A program made the position numbers and the translations under genes. The notes beneath the pieces were generated by a model. That model was not told the origin of the DNA. It was given only the letters and a program-made list of their open reading frames with translations, and did not search any database. 64,000 nt of DNA, taken from Archilochus colubris (taxonomy: Eukaryota > Chordata > Aves > Apodiformes > Trochilidae). Within the stretch, counting starts at the first letter, position 1. Each line of letters opens with the position of its first letter. The stretch covers positions 40,614,874 through 40,678,873 of the forward strand of contig CM041090.1 of NCBI GenBank assembly GCA_023079485.1, read 5' to 3'. This document shows, piece by piece, positions 24,440 through 36,173 of the stretch.

Positions 24440-24483
24440 CGTGACGTTCGAGTCGAACGTCCTGCGCGCACGGAGCCGTCGTG
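24440..24483. other. CpG-dense segment with 19-bp palindrome
   Basis: About ten CpG dinucleotides fall within 45 bp in a neighbourhood that otherwise has very few. The first part is an inverted repeat: GACGTTCGA (24443-24451), a central G (24452) and TCGAACGTC (24453-24461). It contains TGACGT, a half cAMP-response-element-type word, and TTCGA cores. No flanking CpG island or exon is visible, so the role is unknown. Confidence 0.8.
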
Positions 24484-25356
24484 AACTTGGAGCCAAGAGG
24501 GGCTGAGAAGAAGGTGGCTGGCTCACAGCTTGGTAGTGCTGTGTGTCTGAAGGCTGAAACCTTTGGAGAACTAAAAGAGAGTTTATTTTAAGTGTAACTA
24601 AAAGGAACTAAGTACCAGTTACCACAAATAGAGTGATCTTTATCTTCCTTCCATGGCTTGCGCGGAGGGAAAAGAATCTTAAAAGACTTGTGCAGCCCGC
24701 AGGCTTCATGAGGAGGATGTCTCCCTCACATTGCTGACATGTCTCTCATTTTTTGGGTGCTACCTTAGCATGGAAGGAAATTAACAGGTCATTTTAATGC
24801 CCTCTTACACCCTTGGCTCCTGGGTAGGTGTGATCAAGTAGCTAAACACTTACATAACTGACATTTCTTCCCTCCGTCCTGATGCATCCCCCCTGCAATT
24901 GCTGAAGGAAAATTGGGCTCCTCTTGTGCACTTTTCTGCTCTGGCTATCTGGGAGCAGCACCTGTAAGGGCTCACTTTGAGAGATTGCTAATGTGCTAAT
25001 TACCCAGGACTCAAAAATGCAAGCTGTAAACAAATGAGGACTGTATTTATAATCAATCAATTTTATGACCTTCTGATGGTGATGATATCAGTGGAGTTTA
25101 CATTGGGAGCCCTTGTACTCCTCCAGGGCAGCTGTGCCCTTATGTTTTAGTTACAGCTCGAAGAAGATTTTGCTAATTTACTTTATAGTAGGCGTACTTC
25201 AGAAAAATATTACCTTCCCCAAACAGCTGAGCCCATTACCAAGTCTCATTTTTAAATAATGAAAACACATGGACTGTCAGTACCTTCAGGGTGTATTGTC
25301 AGGTGACGAGCTGTTTGCAAAACATCCATGGCAGAAAGTAATGACTTCAGAGCAAA

Positions 25357-25460
25357 ATATTGTTCTCGTTGGTGTAAGTTGCCGTGAGACAAATCCCACA
25401 CCCTCTGATGTCAATGGAAAGACTCCATTTGACTTCAAAGAGGACTGGATCAGGCCCTAA
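25357..25460 (+). repeat. Fragment of an ancient amniote dispersed repeat (unnamed)
   Basis: The words 'GATGTCAATGGAAAGACTCC', 'ATTTGACTTCAAAGAGGA' and 'TGGATCAGGCCCTAA' follow a pattern ('TGACTTCAATGGG...GGATCAGGCCC') that I recognise from many turtle, crocodilian and bird loci. I cannot name the family with certainty. It keeps a 63-codon open frame by chance. A related word pair occurs at 22535-22560 (CATTGACTTCAGTGGGGAGG). Confidence 0.4.
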
Positions 25461-27409
25461 AAGAAATGTTGCCATCATAAAACACCACAACTGCTTTATG
25501 GGTCATGCATTTAAAAAATGCTCTGCTTGCTGGTGATCTTCTGCCCAGTTTACCTGGCTACATGTAATTTCTGTGTTTGCTTTGCCATGGATTTATGATA
25601 GAAGAATGTCCATAAAGTCTGATTTGTGAAGTGTTAAAATGATGTCCTGGAAAGCCACACAATGCCAAGGTATACAAGATGCCCTGTAATACCTCAGCTG
25701 GAGGAAGGCTATCCAACTTTCCTGATGTTACTTAAGTTCTTGCAAAGAAAAACAATGTTGTTTAACCATAGACAGATGTGTTAAAAATAGCTCAATTTCA
25801 TGCCCTTGTTCTTCTATTGGAATTGTTCATTTTTTAATCTAAGTCCAGGTTAGATTTTGAGGGCAGAACTCTTTCTGTTTCCCAAAGTTGTTGATTTGAG
25901 CAACTTTTAAACACGGGACAGGATGGGGTCCCTCTGTGTAGGTTGTTATGAGCCCCTGGAGCTGCAAGCCCAGAGATAACTTTGTTAGCTCCAAACCAGC
26001 AGCAGATGCAAGCACTTCAGCATTAATCCCTTTCTCTCCACATTTGGACACTCATTTAATCTTGGTTCATAAATGACATTTGTTCCCTAGGGTTGGTAAG
26101 GATGTGGCTCTGCAGAGAGGATCAGAGCTCCCTTCCTTTTGTCCTGCATCATTTCTCCTGTGGTCAGATGCCTGAGAGGACCACTTTGAATCCAGACTGA
26201 TGCTGGTTGATTGACAAAATTAATTGTCCAAATAGTGCTTTGGAGCTCTCCCAAACTTCTGAGAATTAGTGCTTTGCATATTGTATGGATCTTGTTGAAC
26301 CTTTTCCTCCCTGGGTTCTCTGCTGGATGGGGATGAGAGCTGTTCATGGGAGACTGGAGGGACAGGGCCACGCTGTGGTCAGCAGTCCTGTCCCCTGGGG
26401 GACATCCCCCTGCTCTGGGGACAGGGGGAGGGAGGCAGAGGGAGCAGAAGGGCTGAGGGAGCCCCTGGGAGAGTGCTGCCCTCATCTTAGAAAGCTGAGC
26501 TGTTTGCAGGGCAGGCAGCTGGCCAGACAGCTGGATTGCCATGGCAAAGACAGTGTCTGGCCTTTTTAAAAGAGAAACTTGGTAGATTTATGTGGGGGAA
26601 TGGATGCAGTCCTTCTGGAGCTGACGCAGTCTAATGAATGGGACAGGGAGTAAAATACTTTCTACTTGCTATCAGGGGTTAACGACTCCTGCCCTCTCCC
26701 TTTTCCCCTGCTCATGTTTTCCCTCTCTCCCCCTCCTTCTCTCCCAGTCCCCCTCCCCTGCTTGGTGTCTGTATTTTCCAAGCAGTGGCACCACCTGGTT
26801 TGTTTTCTGTGTCAGGTATATTACAGACTGTCTGTCAGAGGTTAACTGCCACAGCCAGCTCAGCCTTTTCTCTTGTTGTACCTGGTGCCTGGGTGCCTCT
26901 TGTTACGTTTCCTAGGATGTAACAGTACCCAGAGAAAGCAGCTTTTTTAAAAATTTTTTTTTTTTTGGCCCTTTTTAGTTTTGCAGGATGGTGAGGATGG
27001 TGTCTGTGCCTGCTCATGGTCTTGGGAACCCAGCCTGTGCCTCAGTCTCTGCCTCCATCCTAGAGCCTGAAAGATCTCCCAGCACAAAAGTACACTTGCA
27101 TTACACACCAGAGACTTTGCCTTCTCTGCTCTCAAAGAAAACACTGATGTGAATTTTCCTCTGTTGATGCCGACTCTGGCTTCTTCCCCAGCCCATATCA
27201 AAGAGGTCAATAACCCTCCACAGCTGCCTACATGGAAGGGAAACTTCAGCCTGTAGCTCAGATGGGAGCTCTGGGATGGCTATACAAGTGCTTGGCCTTA
27301 ACCCTGAAGGAAGCTGGGCCTCCTGTCCTGGGCCAAGAGTCTATCTGGGATGTAGAGAAGGTACAGAAAGTCCTGGCTTTTTTCAGACTTGAGGCCAAGC
27401 ACAGAAGAC

Positions 27410-27655
27410 AGTAGGAGGAGATTTAATACAACTGTTTGAAGGGCAGCTACAAAGATGATGGGATCAAACACTTCTTGGTAGTGAGAGGTGATACAAGAAG
27501 GGGTGATGGCCACAGACTGCCCTGGGGGAGGTTCACATTGGACATTAGGGAATAGTTTTTTCCTGAGAAGGGATTGCAGCACTGGAACCAGCTGCTAGTG
27601 GAGTGGGAAAAGAGGGAAATCTTCATCCCTGGAAGTTTTTAAGACTGAGCTAGGA
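27410..27655 (+). mobile_element. CR1: Degraded CR1 LINE fragment
   Basis: This sense copy is identified by 'AGGAGATTTAATACAACTG' (compare GGGGAGATCTCATAGCAGC), 'CCTGGGGGAGGTTCACATTG', 'GACATTAGGGAATAGTTTTTT', 'GCACTGGAACCAGCTGC' and 'CATCCCTGGAAGTTTTTAAG'. It stops before the terminal box and repeat, so the 3' end is missing or unrecognisable. Divergence is high and the edges are approximate. Confidence 0.75.
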
Positions 27656-28398
27656 ATATATCATCTCACACGTGGCTTTTCCTCAATAGGCACTGGCACA
27701 AGCCCAGGTACACAGTTGCTCAACAGTCTCAGCACTGTGTTTCTCTTAACAGCCTCATAAACTACACAGAAACCCATCCCCTCAGGAAAACTGAGCACGT
27801 TTTACTGCGGATCCAAAGGGCCAAATCAAAACTTTTAGTGTATCAGCTCTCCAGACTTGTGAAGAAAACACCAGTGTAAAGCTGCCTTTGATGCAAGCCC
27901 CCTGTACAGCTGCAATGGGATGGAGACCTTTCTTTGCATCCCCACAACCTATTTTGCTGCTGGACCACTGCCTTGTTTTGTAGAGAGAGAAATGTCTGGA
28001 TGGACCAGTTCTTGTTCTCCTGGTGATGTGGTTTTTGCCTGTGAGATTCTTTTCCCTGCTGGTGCAGCACCAGGGAACTGTGACAAACCAACTGGATGGT
28101 CCCAAAACTAAGGTGTTGTAATATCACTGGGGTAAAAGGGGCTTTTGTGTTCCTTGGTGGAGCCACCCCATAACAGGACACTTCCTAAGGGTCAGTCTTT
28201 GTACACTGCTCACCTCCCACATCCCTGACTTCCAGTCCTACAAATTTGATATATAGAGAAGTGCCCAGGACCACCAGCAGGCACTTGATTCAACAAGGGC
28301 AGGATGTTGAGTGCATAAAGCAGCATATAATGCTAAGTACCATGAATAATCCTGTCCCAGGCATATCGAATTGGGCTCTGAAAATTAATGGGCACTTT
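27656..28398. other. Intergenic, nothing recognised
   Basis: Unique-looking sequence with overlapping short minus-strand frames (107 and 112 codons at 27782-28105 and 27843-28181) in two registers. Neither resembles a known domain. No repeat is seen. Confidence 0.5.
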
Positions 28399-28503
28399 TG
28401 ACCTCCTTGCTGTGCCTCAGCTCCTTGCCTATAAAATGGGAAGTGTACAACTATCCCAGTTTGCAAGGTGAACAGTAATTGATTAATGTTGGTGGAAGCA
28501 CTC
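28399..28503 (+). mobile_element. MIR: MIR-like ancient SINE fragment
   Basis: Sense MIR core words occur in order: TTGACCTCC, 'GCTGTGCCTCAGCTCCTTG' (compare CTGTGCCTCAGTTTCC), 'CTATAAAATGGGAAGTG' (compare CTGTAAAATGGGAATAA), then 'GATTAATGTTGGTGGAAGCA' (compare GATTAATGTTTGTAAAGCA). The agreement at both the core and the 3' portion makes this the better of the two MIR-like copies. It is tRNA-derived, ancient and immobile. Confidence 0.6.
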
Positions 28504-29030
28504 ATCTATTGCACTGAAATGCTCTTTAGAAAAACCTGGAGAGAAATCACTGATCCTGCCTTTGGAGGAGGATTGGGGTAGCAAAAGAAGGCACAGAGAG
28601 ACCCAGTGCAGAGTGAGTGGGGAGCAAAGTCTGGGACAGCTGCTCATTTATTCAGTACTGCTCACTGTGTGTGAATAAGAGATGTATAAATGGTCTGAAA
28701 TCATGCTGTAATTAAAGGTCTAATCATGAGGCATTAGCACAAGAGAGCTGTAGTGAGATACCTGCTTTCCTCAATGGGCAGTGCTCAGTTTGGAAGCCTA
28801 AATGCAGATATTTTTAAAAAATGCCACATAAAATATGGTTCTTCAGGACAGAAAGCTTATGTTCAAACAAAGGTCTCTAGTTTGAGACCTTGCAGTCTTT
28901 TAAATGAATGAATTCTTAGAAGCCAGTGCCCAGAAATTAAAAGCTTACCAACCCAGGTAACAGTGGGACTTCAGAGAAGGAACCAAATTTTAGGAGTTTT
29001 GGAAGGAGCCTTCTGTTTAGATAGCTTCAG
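28504..29030. other. Intergenic, nothing recognised
   Basis: Short unique interval between the MIR-like fragment and a young CR1. It contains an AT-rich block (28680-28740) with TAATTA and CTAATCATG words but no exon or repeat. Confidence 0.55.
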
Positions 29031-29526
29031 TCATAGAATCCTAGAATTGGCTGGGTTGGAAGGGACCTCAGAGATCATCAAGTCCAACCCTTGATCCACT
29101 CCCACTGCAGTTCCCAGCCCATGGCACTCAGTGCCACATCCAGGCTCTTTGGAAAGATCTCCAGACACGGAGAATCCACTACTTCCCTGGGCAGCCCATT
29201 CCAATGCCTGATCACCCTCTCCAGAAAGAAATTCTTTCTCATCTCCAACCTAAACCTCCCTGGCACAACTTGAGACCCTGCCCTCTTGTCTTGCTGAGAG
29301 TTGCCTGGGAAAAGAGCCCAACCCCCCCCTGGCTCCAACCTCCTTTCAGGGAGTTGGAGAGAGTGATGAGGTCTCCCCTGAGCCTCCTCTTCTCCAGCCT
29401 CAACACCCCCAGCTCCCTCAGCCTCTCCTCATAGGGTCTGTGCTCGAGTCCCTTCACCAGCCCAGTTACCTCCTTTGGACCTGCTCCAGCACCTCAATCT
29501 CCTTCCTAAACTGAGGGGCCCAGAAT
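29031..29526 (-). mobile_element. CR1: Young CR1 LINE, 5'-truncated, mosaic
   Basis: This minus-strand copy runs from the terminal repeat (TCATAGAATCCTAGAATT on plus) through the whole 3' UTR to the 'CTGAGGGGCCCAG' box. From about 29049 to 29376 it appears identical to 36198-36525. This includes a shared GAAAGATCTCC variant and a one-base loss in 'CCTCCCTGGCAC', where other copies have CCTCCCCTGGCAC. Between about 29424 and 29485 it changes to a different CR1 lineage (CATAGGGTCTGTGCTCGAG). It is truncated before the preserved part of ORF2. Confidence 0.95.
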
Positions 29527-32500
29527 AAGTCACTGAATAAGAAACAATAACTACCTCAGGTGCCTCAAAGTATACAGAAAATACAAATACCTGACTAGCA
29601 GATACAGGGATCAGCTCAAATAAAATGTGCAATTCAAGTGTGTTTATGCAGCACATTGGGAAATTCCCATAAACAGCAAAATCCAAGTGCAAGTTATTGA
29701 GATTAAGGTTCTATTTTTTTTCCAAGTGCTTCAAGATGAATAGAGGATCCTAAATACAGTGGTTTTATTGGTAAATACTGGAGTTAATTTTCCACACTGA
29801 AGCAGTAGGCAGAAGGATGGAGGTTTGTGATGCAGAACGCAGATGAAATGTGAATCAGAACCAGTTCTTAGCACAAAAGTATCAGCAGGACCATAGTTGG
29901 TAATAAGAAGCAATTCTGTTGTTGACACACATCTTGCAAAGGTTAGGGTTGATTTTCATCGCCAGAAATATTTTTCCTTGGCCCTGCATTTGCTGCATTT
30001 TTTTCCAAGTATTTTGCATCGCCTATTAGCCCGTGGAACACCAGAGCATCTCCAGCACCACTCAGTGTCTCTTTGCCAAGTTCCAGGAATAGAAGAACAG
30101 CTACCCAGAAAGGTCGTTTTGCTGGTATTCCAACTTGCACAGTGAAATGCAAAGCATCTGAAAAATAAGTCTGGGAACTTGGCTGGTGTTCCTTGGGGAT
30201 TACCCATCCATTACCCATTCCCACTTCTACAGACCAAATGGCAGAACAGAAATGGGAAGGTTTCAGCAGAAGAAAAAGTTCCATGGCTGCCTTCATGCTT
30301 CTATACTGTGGAAGAGCCCCAAGTCCCTCAGATGGTGCATGGTACCAGGTTGTCCTCTGGCATGTGGCTAACAGACTGACTTAGGCACAGCTGAAGAGGA
30401 GACTTCCATTTCATGGTGTGGTCCTCTCAGCCCAGAGCCAAGATCCTGCTTAGCAAGGCACATTGGGACTCCCATCCTCCCATCTTCTGCAGTCTCAGTC
30501 ATGTGGGATGATAAAGGGTATGACAAGAGACCATCCTTCAGGTCTGATTGCAACAAGAAGTTCAGTCTTGTGTCTGCTGCCTTTAGCAGAAGTAGCAGCA
30601 GTTTCTCTGGGTTGTAGCTTAGAAGGGCAAGAGGTCTACCCCCTGAGTAGGGTCTTTTTATCCTTCTGACTTGTATCTCTTCTTCCTTTTTTTTGTACTT
30701 ATGAGTGCTTGGCAGGCTGGGTCATTTGTCTTGACAATTTTTTTCAAAGAAGTTTATTATCACTGTGGGGTAAGCACAGTGCCAGGCTGGGCAGAGATGT
30801 GAACTGGAATGTTGGGTTAGCTCAAGCTGGTTTTTCTCTGTTTTACTTAGACCCCAGTGGGTGAATTGAGAGTATTCTTTGGCTCACAGGTGATGCAGAA
30901 TTGTCTCCAGCCTGGATGGGAAGGCAGCAGATACTATAAAGAGGGAAAACAAGTCAGTGTGCTGCAGAGCATCAGTTCAAAGCACTGCTCTCTGGGTTCC
31001 CAGAGGGTATCTCTGGGGCATTCACTGCCCCAACACTGGCAAGAAAAATCCCTTTTCCATATTTTTTCTCATTAACCTGTTTCAGAGTCTTCCCAGGACA
31101 AAACTCTGATTTACCTCAGTGGTTCTTATGCCCTTTCAGCTTGAATAACACTGCAGGCTTTTCCAGACACCTTAAATAACATGAAGGTGACCCATGAACT
31201 GAACAAATAAACAGAATGAGTCGAGCTCCTGAGGATCAGGCTTCATTGCCTGAGTTTCACCATCAGTTCTGGTTACTCCCAGCACTCAGAATCAGGGTCC
31301 TGAATTTGTCTCCCTTACTATTATTCCTCTGCTATGTTTAACCAGTCTCTCATTAGGCTTCAACTGATAATAATTTTTCCTGGCAGCAAATTTTTTTGAT
31401 CCATGCACACAACTGATGGTGATTCTTAGAGCTAAAGTGTCCTCTGTGCATTGCCTTTGCCATGTTTCTTAGCCCCCTCTATTATTTTGCCTCCTCAATA
31501 AAGTCTGATATGATGTTATAGTCAAAGATAGCCCAGCATAAACCTTGTAAGGCTGAAAAAACAGATTGGAAATAGTTGTCAGGAGCTGGAGGCTTCAGTC
31601 CTGTTGCATGATAGCTGCCTGCTGCTCCCATAGGTCAGGAACTGGAGTTCAGTGACAGTGAAACCATGAGGGACATTTCTGCTGGTGAATCTGGAGTCCT
31701 GGTGGCCACCAACATTACTCCAGAGTGGGAATAATTTTTTTTTTTTTCTTTTTTCCACATTTACCAGATGGTTGGGTGGGGCTGTGGGTCTCGGATGTCA
31801 AGCCAAGCATCTAGGGAAGGGCAGAGCTTACTGGGATGGGTTTGATGCCTGTGAGGCTGGGGTGTTAATTTGGAGCAAGCAGTTAGGCTTTCTCCTACAT
31901 GAAACTGGAGGAACCTTGCTGACTTGCCAGGCTGCCATGAAACTAACTTGCTTGAATTTTGGTTTGCTCACCAAATTTGGTGAATTTTGGTTAAAACTCC
32001 TCATCTTCAGTAAACACTTCTACTGAACAAGGTGCAACTGGGACCTTTCTAAAGCCCAAGGTGGTGGTCTTAACCTGTCCTAAACTCCTTATTCTTCAAG
32101 TAGAAATAAGCAGGAAGATGGTCCTGCATTTCTGGGGGAATGAAGAAATATCTTGGGTCAAGTGGTGCACAGGTACAAATTATGTGTGACCTTTACCAGC
32201 TACAACCTTCTCTATATAAAGCAACTTACCCAGAAGTTAAAGTAAGTCCATTTCATTACTAAAGCAAGGTTTTAATTTTACTTCAGTTGTGTTACATACA
32301 CATTTTTCAAGTAGAGCCTTCCAGACCTTGTTCTGCAAAGAGCCTCCCCTTTGTGACTTCCATTAAAATAAGCAAGTACTCAAATCTTTGCAGAACTGAT
32401 GCTCTCAGCAAAGCTTTACAGGGAATTTTCTCTTTCAACAGTTTTCAAATGGTTCAATGGCTGCCAACCCCCCCTGGAAAACAGTTTAAAAAACTTTTCC

Positions 32501-35500
32501 ATTTTAAGACAAAAAGTAGGAAAATGTTGAGGAAAAGGATTTTTTCCCCCCATTTTCCTCTACATTTTTCATAGGAAAACAAAGAATTCTCCTGAGTAGG
32601 TCTGGCTTCAAATAGTTCCTTTAACTGTCTTGGTTTGCTGAGCCCAAAATATAGCAAGGTAATATTTCTGATTTGGTTTGTTCTTTTCAAGCAGACACAT
32701 GTTCTGGATAGAGATATGGACAGAGATACTCTGGTACATGTAGAGATTATGCAGATATTACTTTAGCCACTAAAGAGATTAAAACTACAAAGCAGTTTTG
32801 TCAACTATCAAAAGCCAAATGTATTATTTTAAAAATCAGATTTTTTCAACCAACACACAGCTGTTGATTTTAACTTCAAGGGTGTAGCCTAGCCTTTAAA
32901 ATGCTCACGTTAGAGACCCCAGCCTGTGAGCAGTTACTCAGATGAGTAGCTGTGCATTTTGCAGTCTCTTTGGTAATAGATACCCAGTGCCAAAAGCATA
33001 ACCTTGGGTTTTGCTCTGTCCCCTGCCTGCTTTCCACTCACATGGCTGGGAACATGGGGCATGTCATGGAGGGAGCAGAAGGGCCACCTGTGGTGTGTCT
33101 CTCTCTGATGTGCTTTCTGCAAATGCTTCCATGGGTTTTTTTTTGAGTCACTCTGCTCATGGATTTGAATCTTTTTGCTCTACCTATACCTTCTTTTCTG
33201 TGTTTCAGAAGAGGGGCAATTCCTCACTCAGCATCACAGATCTTACTAGGGGCCTCTAGGTGCTACCAAACTGCAGATATTAAGAACAGTTTGTAGGCCT
33301 GGGCACTGAAGTTTGTTACAACACTTATTTATTACCAGTCTCATATAACTCATTCATAGTAAACAATGCAGGTTTTATTATGTGTAAGTAATAGGAGACC
33401 TTTGCTTTTTCCACTAACAAACATGCCATGGGTAATTATTCCTGTATTAAAACGACATGTGGACATATTTGTGACATGCAACAGTTCCATTTCTTTGAAG
33501 AGAAGCATTACTCTAAACAAAGTTAGCCACCATTTAGTTCAAGGGGCTCTTGCATTTCTGTGTTGGAAGCATTTTGTGGCTTTCCTTGTCTATTTGATAA
33601 TCATTAACATGTTCTGTCGTTAACCTTCCAGCAGCTTTGCCTGAAACTTTATATGCAGCTTCTCAAACATTCGCCTTGCATTGCAGACTGTGGTTTGCTG
33701 GGGCTGTTTTTATAATCACTCGTGGTAAAATCAGGAAGATGAAAAATGGGTGTGTATTGAAGAGCAGCATATCCAGCATCCTAGGTCTTAAATTAGAGTG
33801 ATGAGCATAAACATTGCAAACAGAGCTTTTTCAACTCGATGGCAATTATATTTGAAATTACCTACAATTACCAGTAACCATCTCAAAGCTAGGAATTAAC
33901 TTTGTAGGCTCTCCTCCAGATGGATCAGCTGTTAAACGTGCTGTCTCGTGCAGCTGAAGGGAGAGGAGGAAAAAAAAGGTGAGGAGGTATCTGGATGGCA
34001 ACCAGGGCTCTGTTCTGGCTGGGGCAGAGCTGCTGCTGTCTGCCATCAGTGTCCACCCTTTCACTTTGCAATAAACCCAGGCCACTTTCTGAGCCATCAC
34101 TTGGCAACCTGTGGCATTGTTGATCTCAGTGGACTCTAAGCTTGGAAGCCAGTGCAGAAAGTGACCCCTTATTTTTGCCCTGAAAACTGGCAGAGGGACT
34201 GCTCCCCCTTGTGCTGTGGGAGGCTGTAGGGGAAGTCAGGCTCTGGCAGCTCCCTTGGACCCACTCCCCACCAATTCTGCCATTAAAAAGCAGAGGCAAA
34301 GCTCCCCTGAGACACTCAGGGTTGTTGACCTCTATTTCCAAATGGGAGCTCCATCTCTCCATCCCTCCTCCTGTGCTGGATGCTGTGCAATTTGCAGAAT
34401 CCAAAATCCAGAGGTGAAGGAATGTGAGGAGGAAAATGGCCCTGAGTAACTACCAGAGAAATGAGCACCCTGCCCTGACTCTGAGGTGGTGTTTGTGTCC
34501 AGCAGGGTGCCCTTCCCTTCCTACTTGGAGCTCGGTGGGCTGTGCTGGTGGGGAGCAGGCTGTCCATGTCTCCTTCTCTTGGGTCAGCTCATGAACATAA
34601 GGTTACATTTATAGCAGATCCACTTACTGCCTGACCAGCTAGGAAGTTGTTCTTTTTTCTAGTTCCTGCTCTGCTTGATGACTCCCTGCTGTTATTTCTT
34701 CAACTGATCCTCCTAAGTCATTCAGCTAACTCTGTACCAATTTCTTCCATGGCCACTGTGGCTAGAGAAGTTGAGACTCTTCTCCTTCTTCTTCCCAAAT
34801 CCATCAGTGCACAAAGATGTTGCTGTGAACTCACTGGTTTTTGGCTAGTGGAGCTGAGGGAGGTATTTTGCCCAAAGCATCTCAGAAATGCTTGTGATTT
34901 CAGTTTCCATCCTGACTCCTAGCTGGGGAATGAGAACGTGCCAGGAGTGTCAGTGACAGCTTTAGAAATGGATTGTTTGCATAAACTTGAAAACAGTACA
35001 AGCATAAATGTATTTCCTTTGTTTAACTTTTCCCTCTTGTTTACTCGTCTCTGCTTCTAAAAGGCTTTGCAAGTAAACTCTGCAAATCTTTACGTTTCAG
35101 AGGCATTAATGGGGGCTGGGAGTTCTGGGATGGCTCCTTGGCCCCGTTGCCTAGGAGCTGAGGAGCAGGATAGGGCCTTAAATCTCTGAGCCATGAGCCA
35201 TCAAAACCAGCAGGAAGATTTTTTTACTTCCTTTCCTTTGGAAGTGTCATTGACTCCCCCAGGACAGCACCCATCTCCTTGGTGCTGTGATGTTTGCAGA
35301 GCTCTGTGAGTTTCAGCCCCTTCTCCACGGGCTTCAGAAAAGTAACCTGGAAAACCATACAGGCACAGGATTTACTCAGTCCTGTAATCATCTTTGCTAG
35401 AGAAAAATTACTTAGGCTGTGAGTTCTTGAAGGGAATAACTGAGTTTTAGTCCTGTGTTTTACAGCACCAGTGCAGCTGAGTCCTGGGCTACTATAGGAG

Positions 35501-35960
35501 GAGGGAGAGGAACTTAGCACTGCAAAGAAGAGGAGGAGCAGGACAGCGTGAAAGTCTCTTGCTTTGGAGCTCCCAGTAAGGCTGGTTAAGGGCTGGACTT
35601 CCCCATTCTGTAGTTACACACATCACTGGTCTTGGGGAATTTATTTCCTGTGATTGCTGCTCACCTACAGGAGGAAGGCTCCAAAATGAGTTTTGGAGCA
35701 CATCAACCAGCCTTGTAGGGCTTTCAAAAGCATGGCAGACCAGAGGCAGCTGTAAATGGGCTCTGGAATAGAGAGCTCAGTGCTTTGTAATTAGGGGCTC
35801 TTTTGGGACTCACAGACTGTGGGGTCTCTAGGAGGTGACAGAGAAAACTGTCAGAAGGTTCAGATGCAGCAGGAGTCCATGCTACCTCTTGGGTGTTCAC
35901 AGGATGTCTGCAGTTCTGGTGTGCTGGGCATGACTTGTTCAGAAAAAAAAAAAAGCAGCC
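29527..35960. other. Intergenic stretch, no gene recognised
   Basis: About 6.4 kb without a nameable transposon or a supported exon. Open frames are at most ~117 codons (29943-30296 minus) with no domain. AT-rich single-copy DNA at 33590-33860 may be regulatory. T-rich runs occur near 31736. The last 20 bases include an A12 run (35943-35954) directly before a CR1 tail. Confidence 0.5.
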
Positions 35961-36040
35961 TGGTCCCCGTCTGTGGCAGAGGGGTTGGAACTTGATGATC
36001 TTTAAGGTCCCTTCCAACCCAAACCATCTGTGATCCTATG
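35961..36040 (+). mobile_element. CR1: CR1 LINE tail only (~80 bp)
   Basis: The extreme 3' end of a sense CR1: 'TCCCCGTCTGTGGCAG', 'GGGGTTGGAACTTGATGATC', 'TTTAAGGTCCCTTCCAACCC', then ATCTGTGATCCTATGG as a decayed terminal repeat. The subfamily is the one also seen at 45421. It faces the minus-strand copy at 36174, so two CR1 3' termini point towards each other across about 130 bp. Confidence 0.88.
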
Positions 36041-36173
36041 GAAAGAGTTGTTCTTTTATTCAAGGCTCTACACCAACATTCCCCAACTAAGCCAGCAAGA
36101 ACTGGGTTCTCACAGACTTCCAGAACAGCAGTGGGCAAGTTACTTGAGCCCAAATCTGCAAAGAATATTTTGT

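Larger units (their letters stand above)
21618..27409. other. Intergenic stretch, no gene recognised
   Basis: About 5.8 kb without a supported exon. It holds a CpG-dense segment with a palindrome (24440-24483), AT-rich DNA with AATTAATTAAC and ATAATTAAG words (23570-23710), a fragment resembling an old amniote-wide repeat (25357-25460) and a G-rich block able to form a G-quadruplex (26388-26442). Open frames reach only about 150 codons (26087-26542 minus) and show no domain. Confidence 0.5.

Noticed and set aside
29078..29338. 86-codon frame identical to one at 36227-36487, which looks like a duplicated gene
   Set aside because: Both are sense-strand frames inside CR1 3' UTR. Their identity is evidence about the transposon copies only.
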